Shown here: in pieces, positions 51,842-59,953 of the stretch
Layout: the number at the start of each line of letters is the position of its first letter
Numbering within the stretch: the stretch's first letter is position 1
Origin: JAKAVN01 sp963796565
GTDB lineage: Bacteria > Desulfobacterota > Binatia > Binatales > Binataceae
Assembly: GCA_963796565.1 (NCBI GenBank)
Contig: CAWCMA010000006.1
Location: forward strand, 62,001 to 126,000
DNA length: 64,000 nt
Direction of reading: 5' to 3'
The notes under the pieces: model-generated
Told to the model about the DNA's origin: nothing
The model's input: the letters and a program-made list of their open reading frames with translations, nothing else
Database searches by the model: none
Translations under genes and position numbers: made by a program

Positions 51842-52630
51842 TCACTGAAGCGTGACTGTCCCTAGCTTCAGCTGCAATCCAGCGGGGGGCGCCGGCGAAC
51901 CTTCCAGAGTAACGAGGGGTGGAGTATCGATCGTTGCTGCGACTGCCGTCACGGTTTGCGTCGACGACGGATTGCTCGAATCGCCACCGCATGCGGACGC
52001 GCCCGCTGCGAGCAGGAGCATCAGGGCCATCAGTAGCCATGCCCGGCGGCCCGTGCCGGCCGGCAGTGTTGCCGTCGCGAGGCCGAGTATCGCGAACGCC
52101 AGCCATATCGGCCCGCTCGTGCCGTGCGCCCAGGGAGTCATACTCGCGTGTGCGATGCCGCCATGCTCGTCGCGACTCTGCGCGGACGCCAGCTTCACCA
52201 TGAGCGCAAAAAAAGGCCTGCCGCCGGGTCCGATCACGATCGGAGGAATGAAGCTGAAGGTCGTGCTGGCTGGCGGGTGTTTGCTGCTGGCTGAAGGAGG
52301 ACTGTTCGAATCGATTGCCACCACAGGGTTCGATGAAGCGCTGGCTCCGTTGGGGCCGGTCAGGATTGCGGAAGAGAAGAGCGACGGGTTACTGAACGTG
52401 ATGGTGATGCTGACGATCGTCTGCGTGTAGGGCAGATTGTTGATCAGCGCGAAGACGCCGTCCGGCAACGTCTGACCCGGCGCGCCGCTGCCGCCCTCGG
52501 GAGAAATCGGAGCGACCGTGAGGGGCGTGTCCTGTGCGCGGGCCTTGCGCGCCGCAATCATAGCCGCGGCCACAACCAGGGCGAGGAGGGCCGTCTTCGC
52601 AAGCCTTGGCCGAGCCGACTTCCTATTCAT
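51842..52630 (-). CDS. Exported protein with C-terminal membrane segment, unknown
   Basis: A 262-residue protein with a signal-like N-terminus (KTALLALVVAAAMIAARKARA) and a Thr/Ser/Pro-rich body, including LPYTQTIVSITITFSNPS and AILTGPNGAS. A hydrophobic stretch (WLLMALMLLLAAGASAC) lies near residue 210 with CGGDSS after it. That looks like a second lipobox-like or membrane region and is unusual inside a mature protein. No family recognised. It is divergent from the aminotransferase operon. Confidence 0.5.
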   Translation of the reverse strand: MNRKSARPRLAKTALLALVVAAAMIAARKARAQDTPLTVAPISPEGGSGAPGQTLPDGVFALINNLPYTQTIVSITITFSNPSLFSSAILTGPNGASASSNPVVAIDSNSPPSASSKHPPASTTFSFIPPIVIGPGGRPFFALMVKLASAQSRDEHGGIAHASMTPWAHGTSGPIWLAFAILGLATATLPAGTGRRAWLLMALMLLLAAGASACGGDSSNPSSTQTVTAVAATIDTPPLVTLEGSPAPPAGLQLKLGTVTLQ

Positions 52631-52851
52631 TGCGCAGACACCTTCCTTTATTCGCAGGAATGCATGAGCTAGCAGAGTTGGTCGGCGAGCGACAACTCAC
52701 GCGACAAAGGTGAGCTTCGCCTCGGCCGATCGGAATATTCGGCTGCCGGTTTTGCTGACTGCGCGGTCCGACTTCTCCCTGTGTTTGACTCCGCGCGTCG
52801 CCTTGAAGGCCCCGGGCCTGTATGCGCAAAGCCTGCACGACGGACGCTACC

Positions 52852-52879
52852 TTGACAGTGCCAGAGGGCTCGGTTATCC
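52852..52879 (+). promoter_or_regulatory. Candidate -35/-10 promoter for the aminotransferase leader
   Basis: TTGACA (52852-52857) and TTATCC (52874-52879) with 16 bases between. The -35 box is perfect, the -10 box poor. It would start a leader of about 105 bases containing the terminator hairpin. Confidence 0.35.
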
Positions 52880-52918
52880 GTTTAGAGGGACGCGTTTGCG
52901 CTTGGGCGATCTCGGGGT

Positions 52919-52957
52919 CTGGCGCTCCGCTCACGAGCGGGCACCAGGCTTTTTTTT
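52919..52957 (+). terminator. Attenuator-like terminator in the leader of the aminotransferase operon
   Basis: CTGG (52919-52922) and CCAG (52944-52947) enclose CCGCT/AGCGG (27-31 and 36-40), followed by GCTTTTTTTT. There is no plus-strand gene upstream for it to end; the next genes are the aminotransferase and serA, so premature termination (attenuation) is suggested. No riboswitch class was recognised. Confidence 0.55.
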
Positions 52958-52991
52958 GACCGCCGCCCATCGCACGCTTGCGCGAGTATTG

Positions 52992-54146
52992 GTGAAAAGC
53001 TCGGTAAAAAAATATTTGTTCACGCCTGGACCCGCGCCGGTCCCGCCCGAAGTGCTGCTCGAGATGGCGCGTCCGATGATCCATCATCGGACGCCCGAGT
53101 TCAGCGCGGCGCTCGACCAGGCGCGCGAGCGGATGCGCCCGCTGTTCGGCACGCGCCAGGAGGTGATCCTGCTCGCGGCCAGCGGTACCGGCGCGATGGA
53201 GGCGGCGGTGATCAACCTGCTCGCGCCCGGCGAGCACGCGGTCTACGTTAACGGCGGCAAGTTTGGCGAGCGTTGGGGCAAGCTGCTCGCCGCCTATGGG
53301 ATGACCGGCCTTGAGATCCGCGTCGAATGGGGCCGCGCGGTGCGTCCAGAGCAAATCGAGGAAGCGCTGCGTGCCAATCCTAATGCGCGCGCGGTGCTGA
53401 TGCAGGCGAGCGAGACCTCGACCTGTGCGGTTCATCCGGTGGCCCAAGTCGCCGCGATCACGCGCTCGCGCGACGCGATGCTGATCGTCGACGGGATAAC
53501 CTCGGTCGGCGTGTTCGAACAGAAGATGGACGAGTGGGGCGTCGACGCGCTGGTCACGGGCAGCCAGAAGGCACTGATGCTGCCGCCGGGGCTTGCGATG
53601 GTCGCGTTATCCGAGCGCGCGCTCGAGCGTGCGCAGCGCTCGCGCACGCCGCGTTACTATTTTGATCTCATGCGCGAGCTCAAAGCTCAGCGCGACGAGC
53701 ATACCACGGCCTGGACCGCCGCCGTCTCGCTGGTGTTGGGGCTCAACAAATCGCTCGAGATGATTCACGGCGAAGGGTTGCCGCAAGTCTTCGAGCGCCA
53801 TCGCATTATGGCCGAAGCGACGCGCGCGGCCGCGCCGGCCCTGGGACTGGGCCTGCTCGCGCCTGACAATCCCGCGCCCGGCGTGACCGGAATTCTCACG
53901 CCAACCGCCCTCGACGGATCGAAACTGGTGCGCTACATGCGCGACGAGTTGGGCGTATCGGTCCAGGGCGGACAGGATCAGATGAAGGGAAAGCTGGTGC
54001 GTATCGGCCACATGGGATACCTGAGCCCGTTCGACATGCTGATTGCGGTCGCGGCGCTGGAGACCGCGCTCGCCCATCTCGGCCATCGCTTCGACAGTGG
54101 CGCGGGCGTGGCCGCGGTCGCTCGCCGCATCGCCGAGAGAGCCTGA
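52992..54146 (+). CDS. Alanine-glyoxylate/serine-pyruvate aminotransferase
   Basis: A 384-residue PLP aminotransferase of class V (AGXT/serine-glyoxylate type). The start is uncertain; GTG 52992 is taken because homologs begin just before KKYLFTPGPAPVPPEV. Motifs: AASGTGAMEAAVINL, HPVAQVAAI, LIVDGITSVGVFE and GSQKALMLPPG with the PLP lysine. The C-terminal domain ends with GHMGYLSPFDM. It probably exchanges amino groups between serine, glycine, glyoxylate and pyruvate. serA follows after 9 bases, so the two cooperate in serine metabolism. Long frames upstream lack family homology. Confidence 0.87.
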   Translation: MKSSVKKYLFTPGPAPVPPEVLLEMARPMIHHRTPEFSAALDQARERMRPLFGTRQEVILLAASGTGAMEAAVINLLAPGEHAVYVNGGKFGERWGKLLAAYGMTGLEIRVEWGRAVRPEQIEEALRANPNARAVLMQASETSTCAVHPVAQVAAITRSRDAMLIVDGITSVGVFEQKMDEWGVDALVTGSQKALMLPPGLAMVALSERALERAQRSRTPRYYFDLMRELKAQRDEHTTAWTAAVSLVLGLNKSLEMIHGEGLPQVFERHRIMAEATRAAAPALGLGLLAPDNPAPGVTGILTPTALDGSKLVRYMRDELGVSVQGGQDQMKGKLVRIGHMGYLSPFDMLIAVAALETALAHLGHRFDSGAGVAAVARRIAERA

Positions 54147-54155
54147 GCGAACGCC

Positions 54156-55754
54156 ATGGCGGATACGACGTTGCGCGTTCTGCTGAGCGACCCCCTCAAT
54201 CCGCAGGGGGTCGAGGTGTTTCGCCGCTACCCGCAGATCAAGGTCGACATCAAGACTGGGCTCAAGCCGTCCGAACTGGCGAAAATAATCGCGCCCTACC
54301 AGGGATTGGTCGTGCGCAGCGCGACCCACGTGACACGCGAAGTCGTCGAGCACGCCGATTCGCTGCGCGTAATCGGGCGGGCCGGGGTGGGCGTCGACAA
54401 TATCGACCTCGAAGCGGCGACGCGGCGAGGAATCGTGGTGATGAACAGTCCGCTCGGCAACAGTATCACGACCGCCGAGCACGCGATCTCGATGATGATG
54501 GCGCTGGCGCGACACATCCCGGCCGCCAACGCGGCGGTGCACGCGGGGCGCTGGGAGCGTAGCAAGTTCATCGGCATCGAGGTCTTCAACAAGACCCTGG
54601 GCGTGATCGGGCTGGGCAATATCGGACGCATTGTGGCCGAGCGGGCGCTCGGGCTGAAGATGAAAGTGATCGGCTATGACCCGATTCTGACCGGCGAGGC
54701 GGCGGCGCGGATCGGGGTTGAGATGGTGACGCTGGAGCAGCTCTACCGGCGCGCCGATTTCATCACGACGCACGCGCCGCTGACCCGCGACACGAGATCG
54801 CTGGTGGGCGCGGCGGCGTTCGCGATGATGAAGCCGGGCGTGCGGATCATCAACTGCGCGCGCGGTGGAATCGTCGACGAGCAGGCGCTCGCCGAAGCGC
54901 TCGCTTCGGGCAAGGTCGCCGGCGCGGCGCTCGACGTCTTCGTCGAAGAGCCGCCGCCGAAGGATCATCCGCTGCTTGGATTCGACAATGTGATTGCTAC
55001 GCCGCATCTGGGCGCCGCGACCGACGAGGCGCAAATCCAGGTCGCGATCGACATCGCGCAGCAGACCGCCGAATTTCTCATCAATGGCGTCATCAGCCAC
55101 TCGGTGAATATGCCGGCGCTCTCGCCCAAGGAACTGGAGACGCTCGGACCTCATCTACGGCTGGCAGAGCGGCTGGGCCGCCTCGCCGCGCAGCTTATCG
55201 CCGAGCCGCCGGTGCAAATCACGGTCGGCCTGGGAGGCGAGGCGGCCGGGCTCAAGGCCGAGCCAATTACGGCGGCGGCGCTCAAGGGACTGATGAGCGG
55301 CTTCCTCGACCAGGATTTCAACTACGTCAGCGCGCCCTTCATCGCGCGCGAGCGCGGTATCGCGGTCACCGAGAGCCGCTCGCGCGAGACGACTGACTAC
55401 ATCAACACTCTCACGCTGAGCGTGCGCACGCCAGGCGGCGTGCACGAGGTCGCCGGCGCAGTCATCGGCAACCGCGGCCTAAGGCTCATCCGCATCGACG
55501 GCTACCGGGTCGAGGCGGTGCCCGAGGGCTACTTCCTGATGCTGCATAACCGCGACGTGCCGGGCGTGGTGGGCGCGGTGGGCTCGATGCTTGGGCAGGC
55601 GGGGATCAATATCGCGGGGCTGGAGCTGGGGCGCGATCGCGCGGGCGGGATGGCGCTCAGCCTGGTCGAGGTCGACGGGGCGGTCCCGGCCGAGGTGCTT
55701 GAGCGCCTCAAGACCCTGCCGGCCATCGTCTCGGCCGCGCTGCTCAAACTTTGA
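54156..55754 (+). CDS. serA: D-3-phosphoglycerate dehydrogenase
   Basis: A 532-residue enzyme for the first step of serine synthesis. N-terminal D-isomer dehydrogenase part: VIGLGNIGRIVAERAL for NAD, NCARGGIVDEQAL, and the catalytic His in ATPHLGAATDEAQ. An intervening ASB-type domain and a C-terminal ACT domain (NRDVPGVVGAVGSMLGQAG) give the long form that serine can inhibit. ATG 54156. It is transcribed with the aminotransferase upstream, whose leader terminator should also control it; purA follows at 55829. Confidence 0.95.
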   Translation: MADTTLRVLLSDPLNPQGVEVFRRYPQIKVDIKTGLKPSELAKIIAPYQGLVVRSATHVTREVVEHADSLRVIGRAGVGVDNIDLEAATRRGIVVMNSPLGNSITTAEHAISMMMALARHIPAANAAVHAGRWERSKFIGIEVFNKTLGVIGLGNIGRIVAERALGLKMKVIGYDPILTGEAAARIGVEMVTLEQLYRRADFITTHAPLTRDTRSLVGAAAFAMMKPGVRIINCARGGIVDEQALAEALASGKVAGAALDVFVEEPPPKDHPLLGFDNVIATPHLGAATDEAQIQVAIDIAQQTAEFLINGVISHSVNMPALSPKELETLGPHLRLAERLGRLAAQLIAEPPVQITVGLGGEAAGLKAEPITAAALKGLMSGFLDQDFNYVSAPFIARERGIAVTESRSRETTDYINTLTLSVRTPGGVHEVAGAVIGNRGLRLIRIDGYRVEAVPEGYFLMLHNRDVPGVVGAVGSMLGQAGINIAGLELGRDRAGGMALSLVEVDGAVPAEVLERLKTLPAIVSAALLKL

Positions 55755-55828
55755 GATGTGTGCGCACGTGTCCCTGATGCGGCATAAACGAGGCGCCGCG
55801 CGGCATCGCCGCGCACGGATGTGACGCG

Positions 55829-57124
55829 ATGAAGACAGTGGCGGTGGTCGGCACCCAATGGGGTGACGAGGGCAAGGGCAAGATTGTTGATCTGCTGGCG
55901 GCCGACGCCGACGTCGTGGTGCGCTTCCAGGGCGGCAACAACGCCGCGCATACGCTGGTGGTCGACGGCGAAAAATTCATCCTGCGCTTGATTCCCGCCG
56001 GCGCGCTGCATCCGGGCAAGGTTTGCGTGATTGGCAACGGCACCGTGGTCGATCCGATTGCGCTCGCCGAAGAACTGGCGGCGTTGCGCGCGCGCGGCCG
56101 CTTCACCGACCACTCGCTGCTCAAGCTCAGTTGCGACGCGCACATGGTGATGCCGTACCATCGAGCGATCGACCGCGGGCGCGAGGCGCGAGCTGGCAAG
56201 CGCGCGATCGGGACCACCGGCTTCGGCATCGGGCCGGCTTACGAGGACAAGATGGCGCGCGTGGGGCTGCGCTTCGACGAACTCAACAACCTCGCGCGCT
56301 TTCGCGACAAGCTCACCCGCAACATTGCCGACAAGAACCTCTACCTGCGCGCCGTGCTCAAGGCCAAGCCGCTCAAGGCGCCGGAAATCGTCGATCAGAT
56401 GAAGAGCCTGCGGCGCGTCATACTGCCGTATCTGTGCGACACCGGCGCCTACCTGGCCGAGGCGGTTGACGCGGGCAAGCGCGTGCTGTTCGAGGGCGCG
56501 CATGGCACGATGCTCGACGTCGACCACGGCACCTATCCGTTCGTGACCTCGTCCAATTGCATCGCAAGCGCGGTTTTTGCCGGCGCGCCGCTCGCTCCGG
56601 GTCGCCTGGACGCGGTGCTCGGCATCAGCAAGGCTTACACCACGCGGGTTGGCGCGGGGCCGTTCCCGTCGGAAATAAAAGGCGCGCTCGCCAACCGGCT
56701 ACGCACCGAGGGCGAGGAGTTCGGCAGTGCGACCGGGCGGCCGCGGCGGATCGGATGGTTCGACGCGGTGCTGGCGCGGCTTGCGGTGCGGCTTAACGGG
56801 ATGTGGGGGCTCGCGCTCACCAAGCTCGATGTGCTGACCGGGATCGATCCGCTGCGCGTTTGCATCGCGTATCAACTCGGCGCCAAGCGCTACGACGAGA
56901 TGCCGCCCGGACGCGGTACGCTCGAGCGCGCACGGCCAGTGTACGAGGAGATGCCCGGCTGGGGCGAGAGCTTGAGCGGCGCGCGCGCGTTGAGCGACTT
57001 GCCGCCCAATGCGCGACGTTACCTGGAGCGAATCGCGGAGCTTGCGGGCGTGCGGCTCGCGATGGTCGGGGTGGGCGCCCCGCGCGAGGCGACGATCGTG
57101 CTCAGCAATCCATTTCTGGCATGA
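55829..57124 (+). CDS. purA: Adenylosuccinate synthetase
   Basis: A 431-residue GTP-dependent enzyme joining IMP and aspartate in AMP synthesis. P-loop-like GDEGKGK (12-18), GNGTVVDPIAL, GTTGFGIGPAYEDK, FEGAHGTMLDVDHGTYPFVTSSN-type block and TKLDVLTGIDPLRV are all present. Full length. ATG 55829, 74 bases after serA on the same strand, so it may share the operon. Convergent with the serine hydrolase gene. Confidence 0.96.
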   Translation: MKTVAVVGTQWGDEGKGKIVDLLAADADVVVRFQGGNNAAHTLVVDGEKFILRLIPAGALHPGKVCVIGNGTVVDPIALAEELAALRARGRFTDHSLLKLSCDAHMVMPYHRAIDRGREARAGKRAIGTTGFGIGPAYEDKMARVGLRFDELNNLARFRDKLTRNIADKNLYLRAVLKAKPLKAPEIVDQMKSLRRVILPYLCDTGAYLAEAVDAGKRVLFEGAHGTMLDVDHGTYPFVTSSNCIASAVFAGAPLAPGRLDAVLGISKAYTTRVGAGPFPSEIKGALANRLRTEGEEFGSATGRPRRIGWFDAVLARLAVRLNGMWGLALTKLDVLTGIDPLRVCIAYQLGAKRYDEMPPGRGTLERARPVYEEMPGWGESLSGARALSDLPPNARRYLERIAELAGVRLAMVGVGAPREATIVLSNPFLA

Positions 57125-57160
57125 GTCAATCGGCTCCTTGAGCCCGCGTCCGGTTCCGCC

Positions 57161-58351
57161 TCAGGCGGCGCAGACCGCCGCGAGGCTGGAGATCGCGACG
57201 CCGCGGCGCCCCTGCCGGATGTCGTTGCGGTCGAAGCCGTTGGTGCAGTAACCGAGCGAGATTCCGCTCGCCGGGTCGGCCCATCCGATTTGCCCACCCG
57301 CGCCGCCATGTCCGAAAGCCGCCGGTGAATTGGTCTTGCCGAAGCCGCGGAAGTTGGCCATCCCGTCGTCGCCGGCGATCACTACGCCGAGTGCGCGGTT
57401 GACCTTGTGGCCGAGATACGGATCGGTGTAATCGCCCGAGCGCGGGCGTAGTGCTTCGGCGAGCACCTCCGGCTTCCATAGCGGCCGTCCGTCCTTGCCG
57501 TGATTGTGCATCACGCCCTGGTAAAAGAGCGCGAGTTCGGCCGCGGTCATGATTCCGCCACCGCCGGGCACTCCCGCTTCGCGCACCGCCGGCGTATTGA
57601 AGCCGAGGATCATTTCTTCGACCACTTCGGTCTCGGGCATCGGCGGGAACCCCAGCTTGCGCAGATCTTCGGGCGAAAGCGCCTCGCCAACATAGACCAG
57701 GTCGGCGACGCGATCATGAAGCTCCGGTGCGAGCCCCAGATACATCCCGGGCAAACCGAGCGGCAGCGCGATACGCTCGCGCACGAACTGGCGGAAGTCC
57801 ATCCCGGCGCGGCGCTCGATGATCTCGGCGATCACCCAGAAACTTGCCGTCGGATGGTAGAAGAAACGGCTGCCGGGCGGAAACTCCGGACGCCATCTGG
57901 CAAAGCGCTCCAGCCGTTTGGCTCGATCGCGCCATTCACTCTGCGCATACGGCGCGTTGGGAAAGCCCGCGGTGTGCAGGAGCAGTTGTTCGACCGTGAT
58001 CACGTCCTTGCCGTTGCTGCCGAACTCGGGAACGATATCAGCCGCACGCTCGTGCACGTCGAGTTTGCCCTCGCCGATCAGCAGCCACGCCGCCGCCGAC
58101 ATTATCGCCTTGGTGCACGAGAAGATGGTGTAGAGCGTGTCGTTGGTCGCGGGGCGGTCGGCGCCGCCCTGCACCGCGTGCCCGAAGGTGCGCATCGCGC
58201 CGACCTTGCCATTGCGCGCGATCGCGATCTGGCACGACGGTAGCAAGCCCTCGTTGACTTCGCGCGCGGCGCGTTCGAACAGCGCGTCGACCTTTTGTGG
58301 ATCGAGGCCGGCTTCGCGCGGGCTAGCGGCAAAGAACTCGCGTGCGGACAT
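57161..58351 (-). CDS. Beta-lactamase-fold serine hydrolase
   Basis: A 396-residue serine hydrolase of the class C beta-lactamase/esterase EstB family. Ser78-x-x-Lys81 (FSCTKAIMS) is the catalytic pair. The second motif, usually Y-S/A-N, reads YHP (FFYHPTASFW), and the C-terminal HGGAGGQIGWADP supplies the H-x-G. Such proteins are usually cytoplasmic esterases; there is no signal peptide. ATG 58351. It faces the DsbA-fold isomerase gene across a region with two GTTGCATGATGCAAC operators, so both may share a regulator. Confidence 0.87.
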   Translation of the reverse strand: MSAREFFAASPREAGLDPQKVDALFERAAREVNEGLLPSCQIAIARNGKVGAMRTFGHAVQGGADRPATNDTLYTIFSCTKAIMSAAAWLLIGEGKLDVHERAADIVPEFGSNGKDVITVEQLLLHTAGFPNAPYAQSEWRDRAKRLERFARWRPEFPPGSRFFYHPTASFWVIAEIIERRAGMDFRQFVRERIALPLGLPGMYLGLAPELHDRVADLVYVGEALSPEDLRKLGFPPMPETEVVEEMILGFNTPAVREAGVPGGGGIMTAAELALFYQGVMHNHGKDGRPLWKPEVLAEALRPRSGDYTDPYLGHKVNRALGVVIAGDDGMANFRGFGKTNSPAAFGHGGAGGQIGWADPASGISLGYCTNGFDRNDIRQGRRGVAISSLAAVCAA

Positions 58352-58498
58352 GATGGAGCTTCTCCTCGTAGGGCTTCGCCTCGGGCAAAGCGTTCGAGTC
58401 GTAGAGATAACATATCGATGGCGAGCCGGTCCATTGCGCGTAGTGACGGGCGACGGACGAAGCTGTTCCGACGCGCCGGCAAATCCGTTGCAGGGAGA

Positions 58499-58513
58499 GT
58501 TGCATGATGCAAC
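58499..58513. promoter_or_regulatory. Palindromic operator GTTGCATGATGCAAC, copy 1
   Basis: A perfect 15-base palindrome (6-base arms, TGA centre) between the divergent serine hydrolase and isomerase genes. The copy at 58544 is identical; centre distance is 45 bases, about four helical turns. Confidence 0.7.
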
Positions 58514-58543
58514 CTGATGGTGCTATGAATTGTTGTCCGCGCG

Positions 58544-58558
58544 GTTGCATGATGCAAC
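58544..58558. promoter_or_regulatory. Palindromic operator GTTGCATGATGCAAC, copy 2
   Basis: Identical to copy 1. It is 43 bases before the start of the isomerase gene, where a bound repressor would block transcription. The family of the regulator (MarR-, GntR- or TetR-like) cannot be told from this. Confidence 0.7.
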
Positions 58559-58601
58559 TAACAGAAGCTGCGCGGCGGAGTGGCGCGCGCGGAGGAAAGC
58601 T

Positions 58602-59195
58602 ATGGCCAGGGAACTCGAATTTTTCTTCGACTATGGAAGCCCGTTCAGCTATCTTGCGGATACCCAGCTCAAGGGCCTCGCCGCGCGCACCGGCGCACGC
58701 GTGATCTGCCGGCCGATGCTGCTCGGCGGGGTGTTCAAGGAGACTGGGAACTCCTCGCCAATCACGATCGAGGCCAAGCGGAAATATATGACGGCCGATC
58801 TGGAGCGCTGGGCGAAACACTATGGCGTGCCGGCGCTTCACAATCCGCACTTTCCGATCAACACGATACGCCTGATGCGCGGCGCGATCGCGGCCGAGCG
58901 TTTGGGCGTCTTCCCCGCGTATCATCGCGCAATTTTCGACGCGTTTTGGCGCGAGGGCCTCAACCTCGGCGACGCGGCAGTCGTGCGCGAGGTGCTGGAG
59001 CGGGCGGGCCTCGACGCGGCGCGGCTTGCGGCGGCATCCGAGGAGCCTGCAGTGAAAGATGCGCTGCGCGTGGCGACCGAAGCGGCGGTGGCCCGCGGTG
59101 CGTTCGGCGCGCCGACGTTTTTTGTCGGCGACCAGATGTTCTGGGGCAACGACCGCCTGCTGTTCGTCGAGCAGGCGCTGAGCGCGCGTTCGTAA
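58602..59195 (+). CDS. DsbA-fold 2-hydroxychromene-2-carboxylate isomerase-like protein
   Basis: A 197-residue cytoplasmic kappa-class GST-like protein (HCCA isomerase/DsbA family). ATG 58602 has GGAGGAAAG just upstream. Family blocks: ELEFFFDYGSPFSYLAD, RPMLLGGVFKETGN, HNPHFPINT and GAFGAPTFFVGDQMFWGNDRL. The active Ser of the SPFSY motif replaces the DsbA Cys. The family isomerises 2-hydroxychromene carboxylate in naphthalene breakdown or conjugates glutathione. It is followed by an SDR gene 27 bases later. Confidence 0.88.
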   Translation: MARELEFFFDYGSPFSYLADTQLKGLAARTGARVICRPMLLGGVFKETGNSSPITIEAKRKYMTADLERWAKHYGVPALHNPHFPINTIRLMRGAIAAERLGVFPAYHRAIFDAFWREGLNLGDAAVVREVLERAGLDAARLAAASEEPAVKDALRVATEAAVARGAFGAPTFFVGDQMFWGNDRLLFVEQALSARS

Positions 59196-59222
59196 CGCAC
59201 GGTGGCGCGAGGAGACAGATCA

Positions 59223-59942
59223 ATGGCTGAAGCGAAGAAACAGGTCGCAGTGGTGGTCGGCGTTGGCGCGGGATTAGGCGCGGCGCTCGCGCGGAGATTC
59301 GCGAGTGCTTACACGGTCGCGCTGGTCGCGCGGGGCGCAGAAAAGCTCGAGGAGTTGGCCGGCGAAATCAAGGCGGCAGGGGGGCGCGCGGTCGCGGTCT
59401 CTGCCGACGTGAGCAAGGCTGGTGAAATCGAAACGGCTTTCGCGCGCATCCGCGAGCAGGCCGGCGAAACCGACGTGTTGCTCTATAACGCGGCGATGCG
59501 CCCTTTCGGACGCCTGATGGAAACCAAGCCGAGCACTTTCGAGAATACTTGGCGCGTCAACGCTTTCGGCGCGTTTCTGTGCTCGCAGGCGGTGGTCCCG
59601 GGCATGCTCGCCCGCAAAAGCGGCGTAATCCTGTTCACCGGCGCGACCGCCGGGATCAAGCCGTATCCGACCTCGGCGGCTTTCGGACCGGCGAAGTTCG
59701 CGCTGCGCGGACTGGCGCAGGTAATGGCGCGCGATCTGGGCCCTCAGGGAATCCACGTGGCCCACATAAATGTCGACGGACCGATCGACATGCCCTTCAT
59801 CCACCAGCTTCGCCCGGACCTCAAGCCCGAAGACATGCTTGCGCCGTCGGCGATTGCGGAGACCTACTGGCAGCTTGCGCATCAGGACCGCAGCGCATGG
59901 ACGCAGGAGTTGGACGTGCGCCCGTTCAAGGAGAAGTTCTGA
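59223..59942 (+). CDS. Short-chain dehydrogenase/reductase with altered active site
   Basis: A 239-residue SDR. ATG 59223 has GAGGAGA upstream. The nucleotide loop is GVGAGLG (13-19), with ADVSKAGEI and VLLYNAAM following. The catalytic Y-x-x-x-K is F-x-x-x-K here: Phe154 and Lys158 in SAAFGPAKFALRGL, so ordinary alcohol/ketone oxidoreduction is doubtful. It lies behind the isomerase gene and probably shares its operator. Convergent with the deacetylase gene, 11 bases apart. Confidence 0.87.
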   Translation: MAEAKKQVAVVVGVGAGLGAALARRFASAYTVALVARGAEKLEELAGEIKAAGGRAVAVSADVSKAGEIETAFARIREQAGETDVLLYNAAMRPFGRLMETKPSTFENTWRVNAFGAFLCSQAVVPGMLARKSGVILFTGATAGIKPYPTSAAFGPAKFALRGLAQVMARDLGPQGIHVAHINVDGPIDMPFIHQLRPDLKPEDMLAPSAIAETYWQLAHQDRSAWTQELDVRPFKEKF

Positions 59943-59953
59943 GAGTCATCACA

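Larger units (their letters stand above)
52631..52991. other. Divergent region and leader of the aminotransferase-serA operon
   Basis: 361 bases with no gene. They hold the TTGACA element at 52852 and the attenuator-like hairpin with T-run at 52919-52957. The rest shows nothing recognisable; the aminotransferase frame is open through it but lacks family homology. Confidence 0.55.

Noticed and set aside
53607..55154. 515-codon minus frame over the aminotransferase and serA
   Set aside because: Antisense to serA and the aminotransferase; Arg/His-rich composition only.
58351..58602. Small frame MMQPDGAMNCCP across the twin operators
   Set aside because: The frame only reads through the palindromes; there is no ribosome site and it overlaps the isomerase in another frame.
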